Shown here piece by piece: positions 11,017 through 22,553 of a DNA stretch of 64,000 nt. Source of the DNA: Thermothielavioides terrestris NRRL 8126. Lineage: Eukaryota > Ascomycota > Sordariomycetes > Sordariales > Chaetomiaceae. The stretch lies in contig NC_016458.1 of assembly GCF_000226115.1 (NCBI RefSeq), forward strand, positions 2,170,001 to 2,234,000, in the 5' to 3' direction. Each line of letters begins with the position of its first letter. Position 1 is the stretch's first letter. The notes under the pieces are model-generated. The model had not been told where the DNA came from. It saw only the letters and a list, made by a program, of their open reading frames with translations, and ran no database searches. Both the position numbers and the translations under genes were made by a program.

Positions 11017-11826
11017 ATGTTCCCCTCCCTCCTCCGCCTTCCTCGCCGCCTCCGCCGCCGCCGCATGGCGACGCTGCTGCTCGCGCTGCTGCTCGCCCTC
11101 CTCGTCCTCCTCCCGCCCTACTTCATCTACAAGCCGCCGTCTCTCCTCCTCCGCATTCTCTCCCACCGCTGGACCGACGTGCTCTTCCGCCTCTGGCTGC
11201 CGCCGTCCAAGCCGCTCGTGGCCCTGACCATCGACGACGCGCCGTCGGAGCACACGCCCGCGATCCTGGCCGCGCTCGCCGCCTCCGGCGCCCACGCCAC
11301 CTTCTTCGTCATCGGCTCGCAGGTCGCCGGCCGCGAGCGCATGCTGCGCGACATCCTCCGCGCCGGCCACGAGCTGGCCAACCACGGCATGCACGACGAG
11401 CCCGCCCGCGCCCTCCCCGCCGCCGACCTGGCCGCCCAGCTGCGCGCCGTCCAGGCCCTCATCGACGACGCCTACCGCGCCGAGGGCCGCACGCCGCCCC
11501 CCGCCGGCAACCCCGACGCCGGCGGCCGCGGCCGCCGCTACTACCGCCCCGGCTCCGGCTTCTTCAGCGAGCGCATCCGCACCATGGCCCGCCGCCTGGG
11601 CTACCGCGTCGTGCTGGGCAGCATCTACCCGCACGACGCGCAGATCCCGTGGGCCTGGCTGAACGCGAGGCACGTGTTGAGCATGCTGAGTCCCGGCGGC
11701 ATCATCGTGTGCCACGATCGGAGGAGCTGGACCGAGCCCATGCTGAGGCGTGTGTTGCCCGAGATGAAGAGGAGGGGGTATCGGGCCGTGACCCTGTCCG
11801 AGTTGCTGGACGAGGTGACGGGGTGA
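11017..11826 (+). CDS. NodB/CE4-like polysaccharide deacetylase
   Basis: A predicted carbohydrate esterase family 4-type deacetylase, perhaps acting on chitin or a related N-acetylated glycan. It has 269 aa and no intron. A very basic N terminus (RRLRRRR) precedes one hydrophobic segment (about residues 17-39), suggesting a type II membrane anchor. The NodB domain shows TIDDAPSE (D73, D74) in place of the usual TFDDG, NHGMH (H123, H126), RPGSG near residue 177, and GGIIVCHD (H233). The two zinc-binding His residues are three apart rather than four as in classical HxxxH, so metal binding or substrate may differ from true chitin deacetylases. The first ATG in a strong fungal context was chosen. 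The substrate is inferred from the fold only. The gene converges on the ankyrin-protein gene. Confidence 0.82.
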   Translation: MFPSLLRLPRRLRRRRMATLLLALLLALLVLLPPYFIYKPPSLLLRILSHRWTDVLFRLWLPPSKPLVALTIDDAPSEHTPAILAALAASGAHATFFVIGSQVAGRERMLRDILRAGHELANHGMHDEPARALPAADLAAQLRAVQALIDDAYRAEGRTPPPAGNPDAGGRGRRYYRPGSGFFSERIRTMARRLGYRVVLGSIYPHDAQIPWAWLNARHVLSMLSPGGIIVCHDRRSWTEPMLRRVLPEMKRRGYRAVTLSELLDEVTG

Positions 11827-12596
11827 GCGGCGTGGATGCCCAAGGGGAGTTGAGTTGTTGTTAATCCAGGGGGGCGCGAAGAAAAATGCCCATCGACCTG
11901 GTCGATGGTGTTTTGATGGTCAACAGATCGCGACGGAGGGGTCACGCGGCTGAACTGTGTTGTCTTCCGCCGAGAAGCAATCGAGACCACATCTTAATGC
12001 TCGGACCGGCCACGGACGACACTCTTGCCGGCTGGAGCGGAGACCTTAGTCGTTGACTGCATGTCAGGCCTGGCCTCTACCCCAAGGTCTCTACGCCAAT
12101 GCAAGACTCAAACGGCCATTCTCTTGCGGAACGCCGGGTAATGGGGTGATATGGAAGCCGATGCTGGAGGCTCAAGGAGGACCAGGTCGGCAAAGGTTGC
12201 GCGCAGGATGGCAGGGCGATGGGAGCCATCTAGGGGTCATGGTGGTCGAACACGCACTCGGCTGGGCCAGCACCACCACGGCAACGTATCCCATGTCTAA
12301 ACAAAAACCGGACTCTCTACTTATACATTCAAGTCTACTAGGATACAGACATCTAACACAAAAAGAATCCGGCCGGCGCTTGTCCGGCGCCTGTACTCTA
12401 CTCTACCATACATAAGCTCCATTGCGTCATGATCTCGTTAGTTCCCTCCACCTCTCGACAAGGCGTCCCGCTCTCAACTCACAACATTTTCTGTCACCAA
12501 GGGAAAACACCACGCCCACATGCCTCGCCACCCTTCCGCAGGAGGCACCGCCATCGCCTCAACCGCCACATTCGAGCGCCGTCTGGGCCCAGGCAT
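11827..12596. other. Convergent intergenic region
   Basis: The 3' flanks of the deacetylase (+) and the Clr5-like/ankyrin gene (-). No coding sequence or repeat was recognised. Confidence 0.6.
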
Positions 12597-14273
12597 TCAC
12601 ACGGCGCGGTGGGCGGTGCCGTACCGTGCGAGGAAGTAGGCGGTGTAGGAGGCGGCCGCTTCGGCGGGCTGTGCAAGGGCGGGGGTTGTCGCCGCGCCCT
12701 GGCCGAAGAAGCGGGCTCGGATCGCGTCGAGGAGGCGGTGGCGGTGGATGAGGGCGAGCCGGTCCGGCTCGGAGAGGCGGGAGAAGATGGCCTCCAGGGA
12801 CGCGAGGGAGAAGGTCGGGCGGCGCATCAGGCGGTCGACGAAGCTGCGTCCCGCGTCGTCGCGGTGGGTGAAGTCGAAGCCGCCGCGGCTGGCGAGGAAC
12901 TCGATCAGGTGGGCCAGCTCGCCGGGCGCCAGCGCGCCCGAGTCCAGCACGTGCAGGAACGTCTCGTTGCGGTGGTTGGCCGCGCCCGGGAACGACGCGA
13001 CCGCCGCGATGCGCAGCAGGACCGGCGCCGGCGCGGCCCATCGCGCCGCGACGTGCAGCGCCGTGTTTCCCAGCCCGTCGCGGGTGTCCACCTCGGCCGC
13101 GGTGCAGGCGAAGGTTTCTGCCGGACTGCCGGACGTCAGAACCGCGTAGATGCGCTGATGCAGACACCACGTCGCCTGGCCGCAGCAGAATCGCACCAGC
13201 TCCTGGTTCTCGAGCGTATGAGAGTTGCTCTGCTGCGGGCTCCACGAGCCTGCTGCCCTTTGGCAGTCTGCCCACGCCGCTGGCGGCGAGGCCAAGTCCG
13301 CGGGGAGAGGAGACAGGTGCAGCTCCCCCGACCATGCGTGACTCGCGGTGAGGGACACGGCGGTAGACGGCCGGTCTGTATCCCAGTCGGCGAGCGACGC
13401 AGAACCCGACGGCTCAGAACGGCCCGGAACCGACCGGGAGCTCCGACGGGACGATCCGCTCGAGGAGCGTGAAAGGCCCGATCGGATGGACAAGCCGCTG
13501 AACAGGCTTGCCGCATCGGCCAGGAAGGAGGACGACCGGCTGCGGCATCGCTCCTTCAGGAAGTCGATTCTCTCGCCCCGGACGTCCTCGGACGTGGACC
13601 ACGGGTTCCTGAACAACTCGGGCGAAGGTGCCTCCTCGTCTGTGTCCGCGCCCTCCAGGGAGGTCCTCGGCTCGCCCATATCCAGGGATCTGCGGCTGGG
13701 GCTGGACGCAGTGTCCGGCCTCTGATCCGTCGGCGAGCCGGGGGAGTCGGGATCCTCTGCCTCCCCGCTAGCGTCTCCCAGCTGCACATTGTGCGCCTTC
13801 CGTCCGCCCGGGTTGGATTTCAGGAGGATGGCGCAGTCCTTGGCGACCGCTTGCTTGCGAGCCGCGTGCGGTCCTATCTGGAACCTCCCGTCTCTGATGG
13901 ACCGCAGATAGGCCAACCGTTCCGCCATGACCGCCCGGTTCTTGGGTCTCTTCTGACGGTACGACTTAGACAGCATGTCATTCAGGAGACACTGCGTATG
14001 CCGCGGCCTGGGTGCGTCGGTCAGCGGCGAGGCAACAATCCGGGCCCGGTCAACGGGCTGAACTTACTTTGGCTGGAAAGGCCCTTCAGACAGGAGCGCG
14101 AGGATCTTCTTCAGCGACAGCTCCGACTCGGGAGTGCATAGGTACAGCCTGAGCAACCGGCGTTTCCGCGAGCGAGTCCAGTCGATGGCCGGCCGGCCTC
14201 GCCGTCGCGGCGGGGCGCCGCCACCGCCAGAGCTGCCCGGCTTCGTGACTCTCCCTTCCTTGACTCTGCACAT
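12597..14273 (-). CDS. Clr5-like domain / ankyrin-type protein
   Basis: Two exons on the minus strand, 14273-14068 and 14007-12597, separated by a 60-nt intron (GTAAGT...CCCAG). Joining them gives about 538 aa. The N terminus carries a Clr5-like, myb-related segment: GRPAIDWTRSRKRRLLRLYL, then after the junction PRHTQCLLNDMLSKSYRQ and KNRAVMAERLAYLRSIRDG. That the two halves of this segment meet exactly at the junction supports the gene model. A Ser/Arg-rich linker follows (about residues 130-290). The C-terminal third contains an ankyrin-like repeat (DGLGNTALHVAARW) and related helices. Fungal proteins with this architecture are generally uncharacterised; a regulatory or DNA-binding role is inference. 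The start is the only ATG just upstream of the conserved segment, and a further 5' exon cannot be excluded. Confidence 0.78.
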
Positions 14274-15359
14274 TGGGGAGAAGACGGGCGTTGCATTCTG
14301 ACAGAGGAAGCCAGCAGGGCTGACCCAGCACGGGGACTACATAGTTGTAGTGCTTTTGAGGTTGACGGAAGAAGCCATGATATCGGTCCCGATCGGTCTC
14401 GAAGCACATGCTTGCTCCAGTAGCCGCTAGTTTGCCAGCGAATTTTGACTTCAGACTAACATGTCACGCGTGAATGAGGCGCAAAAGCCTCTCCCGCTGA
14501 TCTACCTTACCTTATGCATGGAACACAGAGGGTTTCGAGAAAAAACCGTCAACCATCGGCAAAGCAACCGTAGCAATCAAAGAAAGTGTTATTATGCTAT
14601 ATAAAGGTCGCTGGGGTGCTGGCTTCCGCATCTGTCCTCCAGCAGCACGACACGTTTTTTCATCTCAGGCGACCTTCCCTTTTCGTGTGAGCTTGGGGGC
14701 CTCAAAGCGTTAACGGGCGCAAGCGCTTGAAAGCTGCCCCGAAAACCCGGAATGCCAAATCAAAGTCGTTCTTTCATTCGGTCCGTGGACAGGTTTGCTC
14801 ACCTCCTTAGGGCGGCTATCTGACCACTCATCGAGCTAGGAGGAGTTCAGATCGGACGCCACGAGTCTCGCTTCAATAACATTGTTTCTGATCGGCAGTT
14901 TTCCTCCCGTCCGATCCGCATGCAGAAGCAGCAAGGGGTATGAAACTAGGTACACAGAGTAGTGTAGCACAGAACGGTTTCAGATTCTCGACCCTCGGCG
15001 CTCGGTGCGCTGGGAGCGGATGAGCGGCGTCGGATGGGGCCGAGTGGAGCACGGAAGACAAGGGAAGAGGAGGTCCGGACACCTCAGTGCCGAAATCGCA
15101 GACGCCATAGTTATCCACTACCGCACCAATGCGGCGCCCTGCGAATGACGAATGGAGACGCCGATGGAGCCCGCCCCGCGACGAGGTCGGCTGGCTTCAC
15201 CTAAGGTAAAGCCCTGAGCAAGTGTCTGCAGGCATGCCCAAATTGGCAACCCCTCGCTTCTCTCTCTGTTTGCGCTGTTTCGACGACGTGTCGAAGGGTC
15301 GCCGAGCGTTGAGCAATCCCTGCGAACCAGCCCAGTAACCTGAAACGACGCAAGACAGC
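14274..15359. other. Divergent promoter region
   Basis: 1.1 kb between the ankyrin-type gene (-) and the PLP enzyme gene (+). It contains a strong plus-strand TATA box at 14598-14606. No coding sequence is supported. Confidence 0.6.
14598..14606 (+). promoter_or_regulatory. TATA box
   Basis: TATATAAAG on the plus strand. The next supported plus-strand gene starts 750 nt downstream at 15360, so it would need a long or spliced 5' leader. Alternatively the box drives an unannotated short or non-coding transcript. Confidence 0.4.
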
Positions 15360-16696
15360 ATGGCATCCACGACCGGGAGTCACCCGGACGGCCAGCCACA
15401 GACCGGCCCGAACAAGCTGGCCGCCGCCTTCGGCCGGCAATTGTCGCTGGCGTCTCGGTCGGTGCACGCTGATGACTACACCAACACGCATCCGGCGGTC
15501 GCGCCGCCAATGCACGTCTCCACAACGTTCCGTTACGCGGATAACCCTGAGGAGCTGGTGCCCTGGTCCGACTTCACCGTAAGTGGCTTCTGTATTGCCC
15601 TGGGCAGAGAATGCAACTGACTGTTTTGCAGCCTCCCCCGGCGGAGACGTCGTACATTTACTCACGGTTGAAGTCGCCAAATGCCACGCGGTATGAAGCC
15701 ATCCTGAGCTCGCTTCTGGGCGGCCCGGCGGTGTCATATGCCTCCGGACTGGCCGCTTTCCATGCCATGATTGTGTTCCTCAACCCGAAGCGCGTTGCCA
15801 TCGGTGGCGGCTACCACGGCTGCCACGGGATACTGAAGCTGATGAACAAGCTCAAGGGGCTTGAGAAGCTGGAGCTGGAGGACGAGAGCGACCTGGCCAA
15901 GCTGCAGAAGGGAGACGTGATCCACGTCGAGACGCCGCTGAACCCAACAGGCGAGGCGCGGGACCTGGCTTATTACCGCAAGAAAGCGGACGAGTTGGGT
16001 TGCTACCTGACCGTCGACGCAACCTTTGCGCCGCCGCCGCTGCAGGACCCGTTCAGCTACGGTGCCGACATAATCATGCACAGCGGCACCAAATACTTTG
16101 GGGGGCACAGTGACATGCTCAGCGGCGTGCTGGTGGTCCGGCCGGATCGGGCGCACGGCGGGGATGGGAAACCAGGCTGGTTGGAGGGGCTCCGAGAGGA
16201 GCGGTTGCACCTCGGCGGCGTCATGGGCAGCCTTGAGGGCTGGCTTGGCGTGCGCAGCCTGCGGACGCTGGAACTGCGGGTGATGAGACAGACCGAGAAC
16301 ACGCAGCACTTGGTCGACTGGCTCGTGGCGCAGAAAAAGGCCGGCGGAAACATCGTGGCCGATCTGGTGTACAAGATTCAGCACGCATCGCAGCAGCCCG
16401 AGGCTTCTGAGCCGGACTCGTGGCTGCGCAAGCAGATGCCCAACGGCTACGGGCCCGTGTTCTCGCTGTGGCTGAAATCGGAAGAGCATGCTAAGCGGCT
16501 GCCGAGCAAGCTGTTCCTGTTCCACCATGCGACCAGCCTGGGCGGTGTAGAGAGCCTGATCGAGTGGCGGGCCATGAGCGACACCACCGTTGACAGGAGG
16601 CTGGTGCGGGTCAGCATCGGCGTCGAGGGCTGGGAAGATCTGAGAGATGATCTGCTCCAGGGTCTGCAGGCACTGGACAAAGAACTAAAGAACTGA
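15360..16696 (+). CDS. Cys/Met-metabolism PLP enzyme (cystathionine gamma-synthase/lyase family)
   Basis: A pyridoxal-phosphate enzyme of the cystathionine gamma-synthase / beta-lyase superfamily, acting in the cytosol on sulfur amino acids. Exons are 15360-15578 and 15632-16696, with a 53-nt intron (GTAAGT...TGCAG), giving 427 aa. Landmarks: MHVSTTFRY near residue 60, ETSYIYSRLKSPN with the phosphate-binding Tyr and Arg of the neighbouring subunit, SYASGLAAFHA, and the PLP-lysine motif SGTKYFGGHSD (K227). The C-terminal LVRVSIGVEGWEDLRDDL is typical. The PLP-lysine motif looks more like the yeast YHR112C-type than STR2 or STR3, so the exact reaction is uncertain. No targeting peptide is obvious. 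It is divergent from the ankyrin gene and converges on the gene ending at 17745. Confidence 0.88.
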
Positions 16697-17744
16697 GTCC
16701 GGGATGCGGGAGCGGCCGGTGCATTGGGAGGGTGTGGGCGATCATTCGGATACGGTGTGTTCGGCTGGTCACGGGAGAGAGCCGGCTTCCCAGACGGCGC
16801 CCGGCAGCTTCGGCGTCGGCACCAGCAGCTCACAGCCCAATATGATGCCAGCTTCCCACTGTGCCGCTGTAGTGCAGACCAGGCAGTAGCCGCGATGCAG
16901 GTTCTCGGGTGTTTGATGTTTCTTGTAACCAGGCAATCGACGATCGTCGACCTTGTTTGCCGGGGCGACGCTGCATTGGACCTGCATGCACGTGTTTGGG
17001 CGGTAACTGCGAAAGCAGTAAGCGCGCGGAGGAAACGCCGCTTCTCAGAGACAAGCGCAAAAGTCAGATTAGACACCCTGACTTACATACGACCTTAGGC
17101 AAGAGGTGAAGGTTGAGAGCAAACGGACGTATTCCAAACTCGCATGTGTGATTCTTCTTTGGATGCCTGCCTGCTAGCTTCCTGTTTGGCTCGGAACCGA
17201 GCACGGGACCGTGTCGGTGTCATTCTTCCAAGAGTGGAAGGCACGATGGATAGCACGAGGTTATGCCAGGCACACGGTGACTCACATTCGAGGCGCCCAG
17301 GTTTCGGACTGGAGCTCAGACTCAGAAAGCTCGTAGCCCCAGAGTCTGCTTGCAGATCGAAGAGAGACATGAACGCCCAACGGCGACTTCGCCCCGGGTG
17401 TCGTACCCGGCGATGCTCCCCTCATTCGGCTCACAAACGAGGGGGTTGATGGGTTGCAAGTTCTGGCACAAAACACGTTACCAATGTTTGCAATTTGAAA
17501 ATTATTACTTGCTATCATTAAGTGATCTGCGTACTATCTCTGTCTCAAGGACACAAGCCCGCGTCAAGTCGTCAACCCTGGATCTAACCGCAACGCCGTC
17601 ATCTCCTTCGTTCATCATGAGCCGGTCTAGCAAAGCACCACCAGCACTGCGGGTGGCGCTCGTTGATCCATCAGACACTCCAGTCCGATCCAGAACCTAC
17701 CAACTGGGAAAACACACCAAGACACACGACGGGACGTGCCCGCC
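16697..17744. other. Convergent intergenic region
   Basis: The 3' flanks of the PLP enzyme gene and of the minus-strand conserved gene. A 10-nt match to the start of 5S rRNA (ACATACGACC, 17085-17094) is not followed by other 5S elements. No gene is seen. Confidence 0.55.
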
Positions 17745-19196
17745 TCAACCCTCAACCTCCTGCACCCGCAGCCCAGCCACCGGTGTGTCCGCCCTCTCCA
17801 GCCCACTGTCCCGCCCCGCGGCAACAGGCCTCATGGCGCCCAACTCTGCCGCCTGCCCGCCGCTCGGATCTTTTTTCCTTCCCCCGGACAGGGGCAAGAA
17901 CCGGGAGATGGACAAGGCCGTGCCACCCTCCTCTACCACCGGCGGCGGCGGCGCACCCGCACCCGCACCCGCACCCGTACCCGTATCCGCCGCGGCAGCG
18001 GCAGCACTGTCAGAGCCACCAAACTTGGTGAAGAAAAAGCTCCTCTTCCTCGGCTGCGGCTGCGACTGCGTCCGCAGCCATGAGTGTTTCAGACTCTCAT
18101 CGTGATGCTCGCCGTTGCCGCCGGTGTGGTTCTCATCATCGTCCAGGCCCACATCCTCAAACTTCTCGTCTCGTTCACCGCCTTCACCACCTTCACCATC
18201 ACCACCACCGCCGCCGCCGCCAACCCCTTCCTCCTCTAGCGCGCGGGGCTCCTGGTCCCAGCGGTGCGGCTGCACCTGCGGCTGGTCACTAGCTAAAGGC
18301 GACCTCGGTCCCGCGGGGAAGCGCAACGGCGAGCGCGGAAACCGATACGAGTCGAGGCTCTGCCTAGCTGGGAGGCCTGCGGGCGGGTCGGCGATGACAA
18401 CGGGGCTCTTGGCGCAGATGTCCTGCGGTACGTCGGTCAGGCTCAGTGATACCAGACATATTTTCTCTCCCTCTTCTCGGGGGTAGAGATATTGGGTGAT
18501 GCCGGTTGGGGCTGGTGGGGGGAGAAGGGAGGAGAGGGGGGAGGAGCGGGAGAGGGGTGAGGTGAGTATGAGTGTGAGGCAGAGATTCAGGTACATACAA
18601 AAGACCGCCTGTACGAGTCAAAAGACTCGCGCGAGATGGAGAAGTGCTCGATCTCGCCGCTGCCGCTGGCGATGCTACTCCTCTCACTGGACGTGCGTCC
18701 CAAGTAGCGGCGGGGCCAGGGGGTTTCTTTTTCGACAGGAGATGGCTGGAGCGGCGACTGGTGTTAGACTCCCTCGCAAGGCGTGAGACGGGGAACACCT
18801 TTGGCATGCAATCATACCGGTAGGTAAACACCGCTGTCGTTGACCACTGCACAGTACCAAACTGTAAGTTATCGACACCAATTGAGATCCCGAGATGCCT
18901 CGGCGGCTTGACGAGGGCGCTGGCACGCCTCGAGCCGGCGCCAAAAGACTCCCAATTGGGAGTATGGACCAGCCCAAGGTTCTGGCGTGGAACGTACCAC
19001 TCAGCTTGTACTCGCCCGTATCCTGGCTCCGTCTGCTGCGAATGCTGAACGCCGACGAGGCCTTCGACCCAACTGTATCTACCCTCTCAAAGCCGGGGTG
19101 CGCGGGGTCAGCGGTCCCGGCGGCCGAGCCGGGTCGCTGGCTCTCCTCTTGAACCGCTGGCCCGGGCCGGCGCGCAAATGGGTTGCGAATGGGCAT
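17745..19196 (-). CDS. Conserved fungal protein of unknown function
   Basis: Four exons on the minus strand: 19196-18998, 18846-18818 (29 nt), 18745-18599 and 18422-17745, giving 350 aa. All junctions are GT..AG and keep frame. The joined protein resembles a Sordariomycete family I know only as hypothetical: MPIRNPFARRPG, then HPGFERVDTVGSKASSAFSI, SRRSQDTGEYKLSVVNDSG, PSPVEKE, EIEHFSISRESFDSYRRSF, LPARQSLDSYRFPR, EKFEDVGLDD, RKRSFFFTKFG and SRFLPLSGGRKKD. It is rich in Ser and Arg with many RRxS/SxxS sites, suggesting a phosphorylated, mostly disordered protein. No enzymatic domain or membrane segment is seen. Exon 3 has two in-frame acceptors 12 nt apart (exon start 18745 or 18757). The C-terminal half carries family-atypical Gly, Ala-Gly and Pro runs. 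Confidence 0.82.
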
Positions 19197-20451
19197 AGCG
19201 GAATAGTTACTGTATTAATTAGGTGGGAGCGGCTACGAAGGATGAGATATTATGAGGAGGGAGAAACAGTCGGCGGGGCTTCAACAATGACGAGAAGGCA
19301 GGGGGTTATCAGGGGTTATAGATGAAGAACAAGGTTGCGGGAGTCCAGCTATGGAGAAAAAGATGGGATGAAAGATAGCTGTACTGAAAAGTTGGGATGA
19401 AGCAAAACTGGGACATGCTTAAAATCAGGCGGAGCTTTCAGACGAACAGCCAGTTCTCGACGGGCTGGGCCGAGGGTGGTATGTCCGGCAGCGACTCCGG
19501 GCTCGGAAGGTGGCACTGACAACGCAGCAGTCCAATGGAAGCTCACCCACTCATTGTCGCTCTTCCCGCGGGTCTCCCCATTCTTGGGTTTTTTTCAACG
19601 CTATCCCGCCACTTCCCACCAGCTTGGCGGGAAGCGCTGCGGGTCACCTCTGGGATGTCCGGCGATTCGGCTCTTCCCGGGCCGCCGAACGATTGCCAGG
19701 GTGCGGCGAACTCCGGCTAGGGCTTCATCGTCTCCACTAGCCACTTGAGGTGCATGTGCTGTTAGCCAAGGGGTTCACGACAGACATCCCAAGGGTCAGG
19801 TTCCTTTAAATCGGCGAGAATGGTCTTCGCAAAGTAATAAGCGAGTATTCCCAGCTGGCATAGGTGGCAGATCCCAATTGCTTCCCGTCGTTTTGAGCTC
19901 CTGTTACCCTACTTGGTTATTCGCAGACCTCGCACTTGCCAGAAGCCGAGTTAAAAGCGAGCCGCTGCCGTTTCGCTCTACTTCCCCAATTCCCGTGCAG
20001 GCAGTGTCACATTGTGACGTAACTCCGCCAGGGCCCAGCCCCTCCGAGATTGGACGCCGACACCGTGGGCTGGTCAGGGTGCTTGCCACGTCGCCGATCG
20101 ACGAGCATTTTGGAACGGAGTTCATCCTGAACTCATAGTCGGAGCTTGAGTTACCGAGGAACCGGTAAGGGGCCTCCTCCATGACGGCGACCTGACCTGT
20201 TGCAGTGACGCAGGGCAAGCTTTTCGAGAGGCAGCATTGTTGGACGGAAGACGGACCCGAAAGCCTGCTCTTGTTCACACCGCGGTGTAGCCCGTATTCC
20301 CATCGCCTCGAAACTCGGTATCGAGAACTCAAAACAGGCATTGTCAGGATCTTCGGCACACATGGGATGGCCCAGCATCAAAAGGTCCATGAGCGCCTTC
20401 GAGAAAAGAAAAAAAAAAAAAAAAACTGCATAATCGACTCTGCCAGGAGGG
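19197..20451. other. Intergenic region
   Basis: The upstream region of the conserved gene (-) and the 3' flank of the Ofd1-like gene (-). It contains an A-run of 17 nt at 20409-20425, about 27 nt beyond the Ofd1 stop, so the transcript would carry a U-run. No coding sequence is supported. Confidence 0.6.
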
Positions 20452-22553
20452 CTAATCGGAATCACTGTCCTCACTGCTCGAGAAACCCTGGAACTCCTCC
20501 TCGGACTCGTCCAACTCTCCTCCAGCCCCAGAGGCCTCACCGTTCCCCTCGGCGTCCGGCTCGTTGTCCTGCTCCTCGATCTCGAACGTGCCGCTGATGT
20601 CCCAGCGGTCGCCCTTGGCGCTGGCGCTCACGTACTTGACGAAGCGCAGCGTCCCGCTGTCGCGGAGCACGATGGTCATCTTATTCCAGGCCGCCGCCTG
20701 GAAGAAGAGGATGTTGTCGTCATCCGCGCTGCTCTTGTAGATGGCCGCGTCCTCGTCGCCGTCCTCGTCGCCGGCCATGTACACCTCGTGGCCGCCGACC
20801 TCGTCCTCGTCCTCGTCCCTGTCCGGCTCCACGTCCTTATCAACGGCCTTGCCTTTGCCCTTGGACTTGGCATCTGCGGCATCAGCCTTGCCCTTTCCCT
20901 TGCCCTTGCCCTCGCCGTTGGCCGCGCCCTTCTTGCCGTTCTTGCTCTTGTGGCTGGCTTCGGCGTCGGACGACGCTTCTGAGCTGGCGTCGTCGTCATC
21001 GTCGTCCTCAGCGTCACCCCAGCCATCCGTGGGGGTGAGGCCGATGTTCACCTCAAGTCTTGGCTTGCCGTCGTGCCCGGTAGCGAGCGTGTAGTCCTTG
21101 CCGCGGCGGAAGCGCCGGGCAACCAGGTCGTGGCTCTCCACGGTGGAGCGCGTGGCCATCTGAAGCCAGAGACGGAATTGCCTGGATGGCAGCAGGACTT
21201 CGAGCAGCTCTTTCAGGGGCGAGGCTTCCAGCTTCTCGTCACCCAGTTGCAGGTAGAGGTATCGGTGTTTATGGGGCGGCCGGGCCACCTTCCATGCGCC
21301 CTTCTCGATCTCGTCGCTGTTCTCTGGAAGCGCCTTGGCCTCTTCGGATTCCACGTAGCTGCGCAACTTCTCAGCGAACTTGGGGTGAAGTATGTCTGGC
21401 AAAGTGATGCTGAATTCCTCCTCAAAATGGTCGGCGATGCGGTCGATCGTGTCTGGCGTCAGGTACGTGGGCGCGATATATTTCAGCAAGAACTCGAGGT
21501 CGGCCTCGTCAAGAGGGAAGTCGTCACTGTCCTCGTTTTTCCTGTCTTGGCTCTCGACACGGACGGGCTTGGCCTGGGGGCGATCGTGCTGGTCCGGGTT
21601 GCCTTGGAGTTGCATCAAGCCACTCTTCTGGGCGGCCTTCTCCTCGGCTCCCTCGACATAGCCATCTTCGCCGACCTGAGGGATATGGAACCAGCCGCTG
21701 ATGGCCATGCGAATGCGGCCCCCGTTCTTCTCCAGCTCTTCCTTGGACGGGGCATGGTACACCTCTTCGACGTCGTGAAATGACTCTCCTGGCTGGACAG
21801 CGAAGAAGGAGAGCTGGTTCCATGCTGGGGGGATGACCTTGATGGCATCTGGCAGCGGCGTCTTTGCCACCTCGCCGTCTTCACCCTCGCGATCCACCAC
21901 GGGGTACAGTCGCAGGGCGCCACCCCACTCGGGTTGCCAAGGCGTATCCGGGTCGGTCAGGTACAGAATGTAGCTGACCTTGCGGGAGCCGATGACGTCG
22001 TCGTGGCACAAGAGATAGCAGCCCGGGGTGTAGACGTTGATGGCCATGTCGGTCTTGCGCCCACTCAAGGGGCCGCAGCCGGTGATGTGGGAGACGTAGT
22101 CGCGGAAGGTCTGCGAATAGAGGGCGTCGCGCAGGGCGAGGAGCGACGGAAGCTTCGCCAAGGCCTCGTCGTCGAGGCCGTCTAGGTTGGCGAGGTCGCC
22201 GCTCTGGTGGATCTTGTAGATGTCGGTCTCCTTGGGAGTGAAGTGAACATTGGCCTTGATCTCGGAGCGGACATTGCGCAGCAGGTCGTCGTCAACGAGC
22301 CCTGAGATCACGCAGTGTTTGTAGGGCGTCGACGAGGCATACTGCGCCGTGTACTTGTCGAGGACTGCCTTGTCGAAGAGACCTTTTCGGAATCGCGCTC
22401 TGGCTTCTTCGTCGGAAAGCGCTGATCTTGGTCAGCATGCACAGCGCGAGTCTGGGGGGGACTGGGGGGACGATAAAGGCAGAGCTTACCATTCTTGGAC
22501 CGCTTCTTGGCTGGCTTCGTGCCTCCAGCGGGACCGTCCGCCTTTCTCTTCAT
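20452..22553 (-). CDS. ofd1: Prolyl 3,4-dihydroxylase Tpa1/Ofd1
   Basis: An Fe(II)/2-oxoglutarate dioxygenase. Family members hydroxylate a proline of ribosomal protein uS12 (Rps23), affect translation termination and, in fission yeast, control SREBP stability under low oxygen. Exons are 22553-22490 and 22421-20452, with a 68-nt intron (GTAAGC...GATCAG), giving 677 aa. The correct acceptor yields LSDEEARARFRKGLFD and YASSTPYKHCVISGLV, both typical; an AG four bases earlier would break frame. The iron ligands are H161-x-D163 (CHDD) and H237 (ESFHDVEEV); R259 in RMAISGWFH binds 2-oxoglutarate. The basic N terminus (KPAKKRSK) may be a nuclear signal. The second, non-catalytic dioxygenase-like domain is interrupted by an acidic, Ser/Lys/Gly-rich insert (about residues 485-575). 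The C terminus is acidic. It diverges from the aminotransferase gene. Confidence 0.93.

Noticed and set aside
12429..13472. 347-codon plus-strand open frame
   Set aside because: Antisense to the ankyrin-type gene, whose spliced model and motifs are convincing.
17085..17094. Possible second 5S rRNA start (ACATACGACC)
   Set aside because: Only ten bases match; no internal promoter words or 3' end follow.
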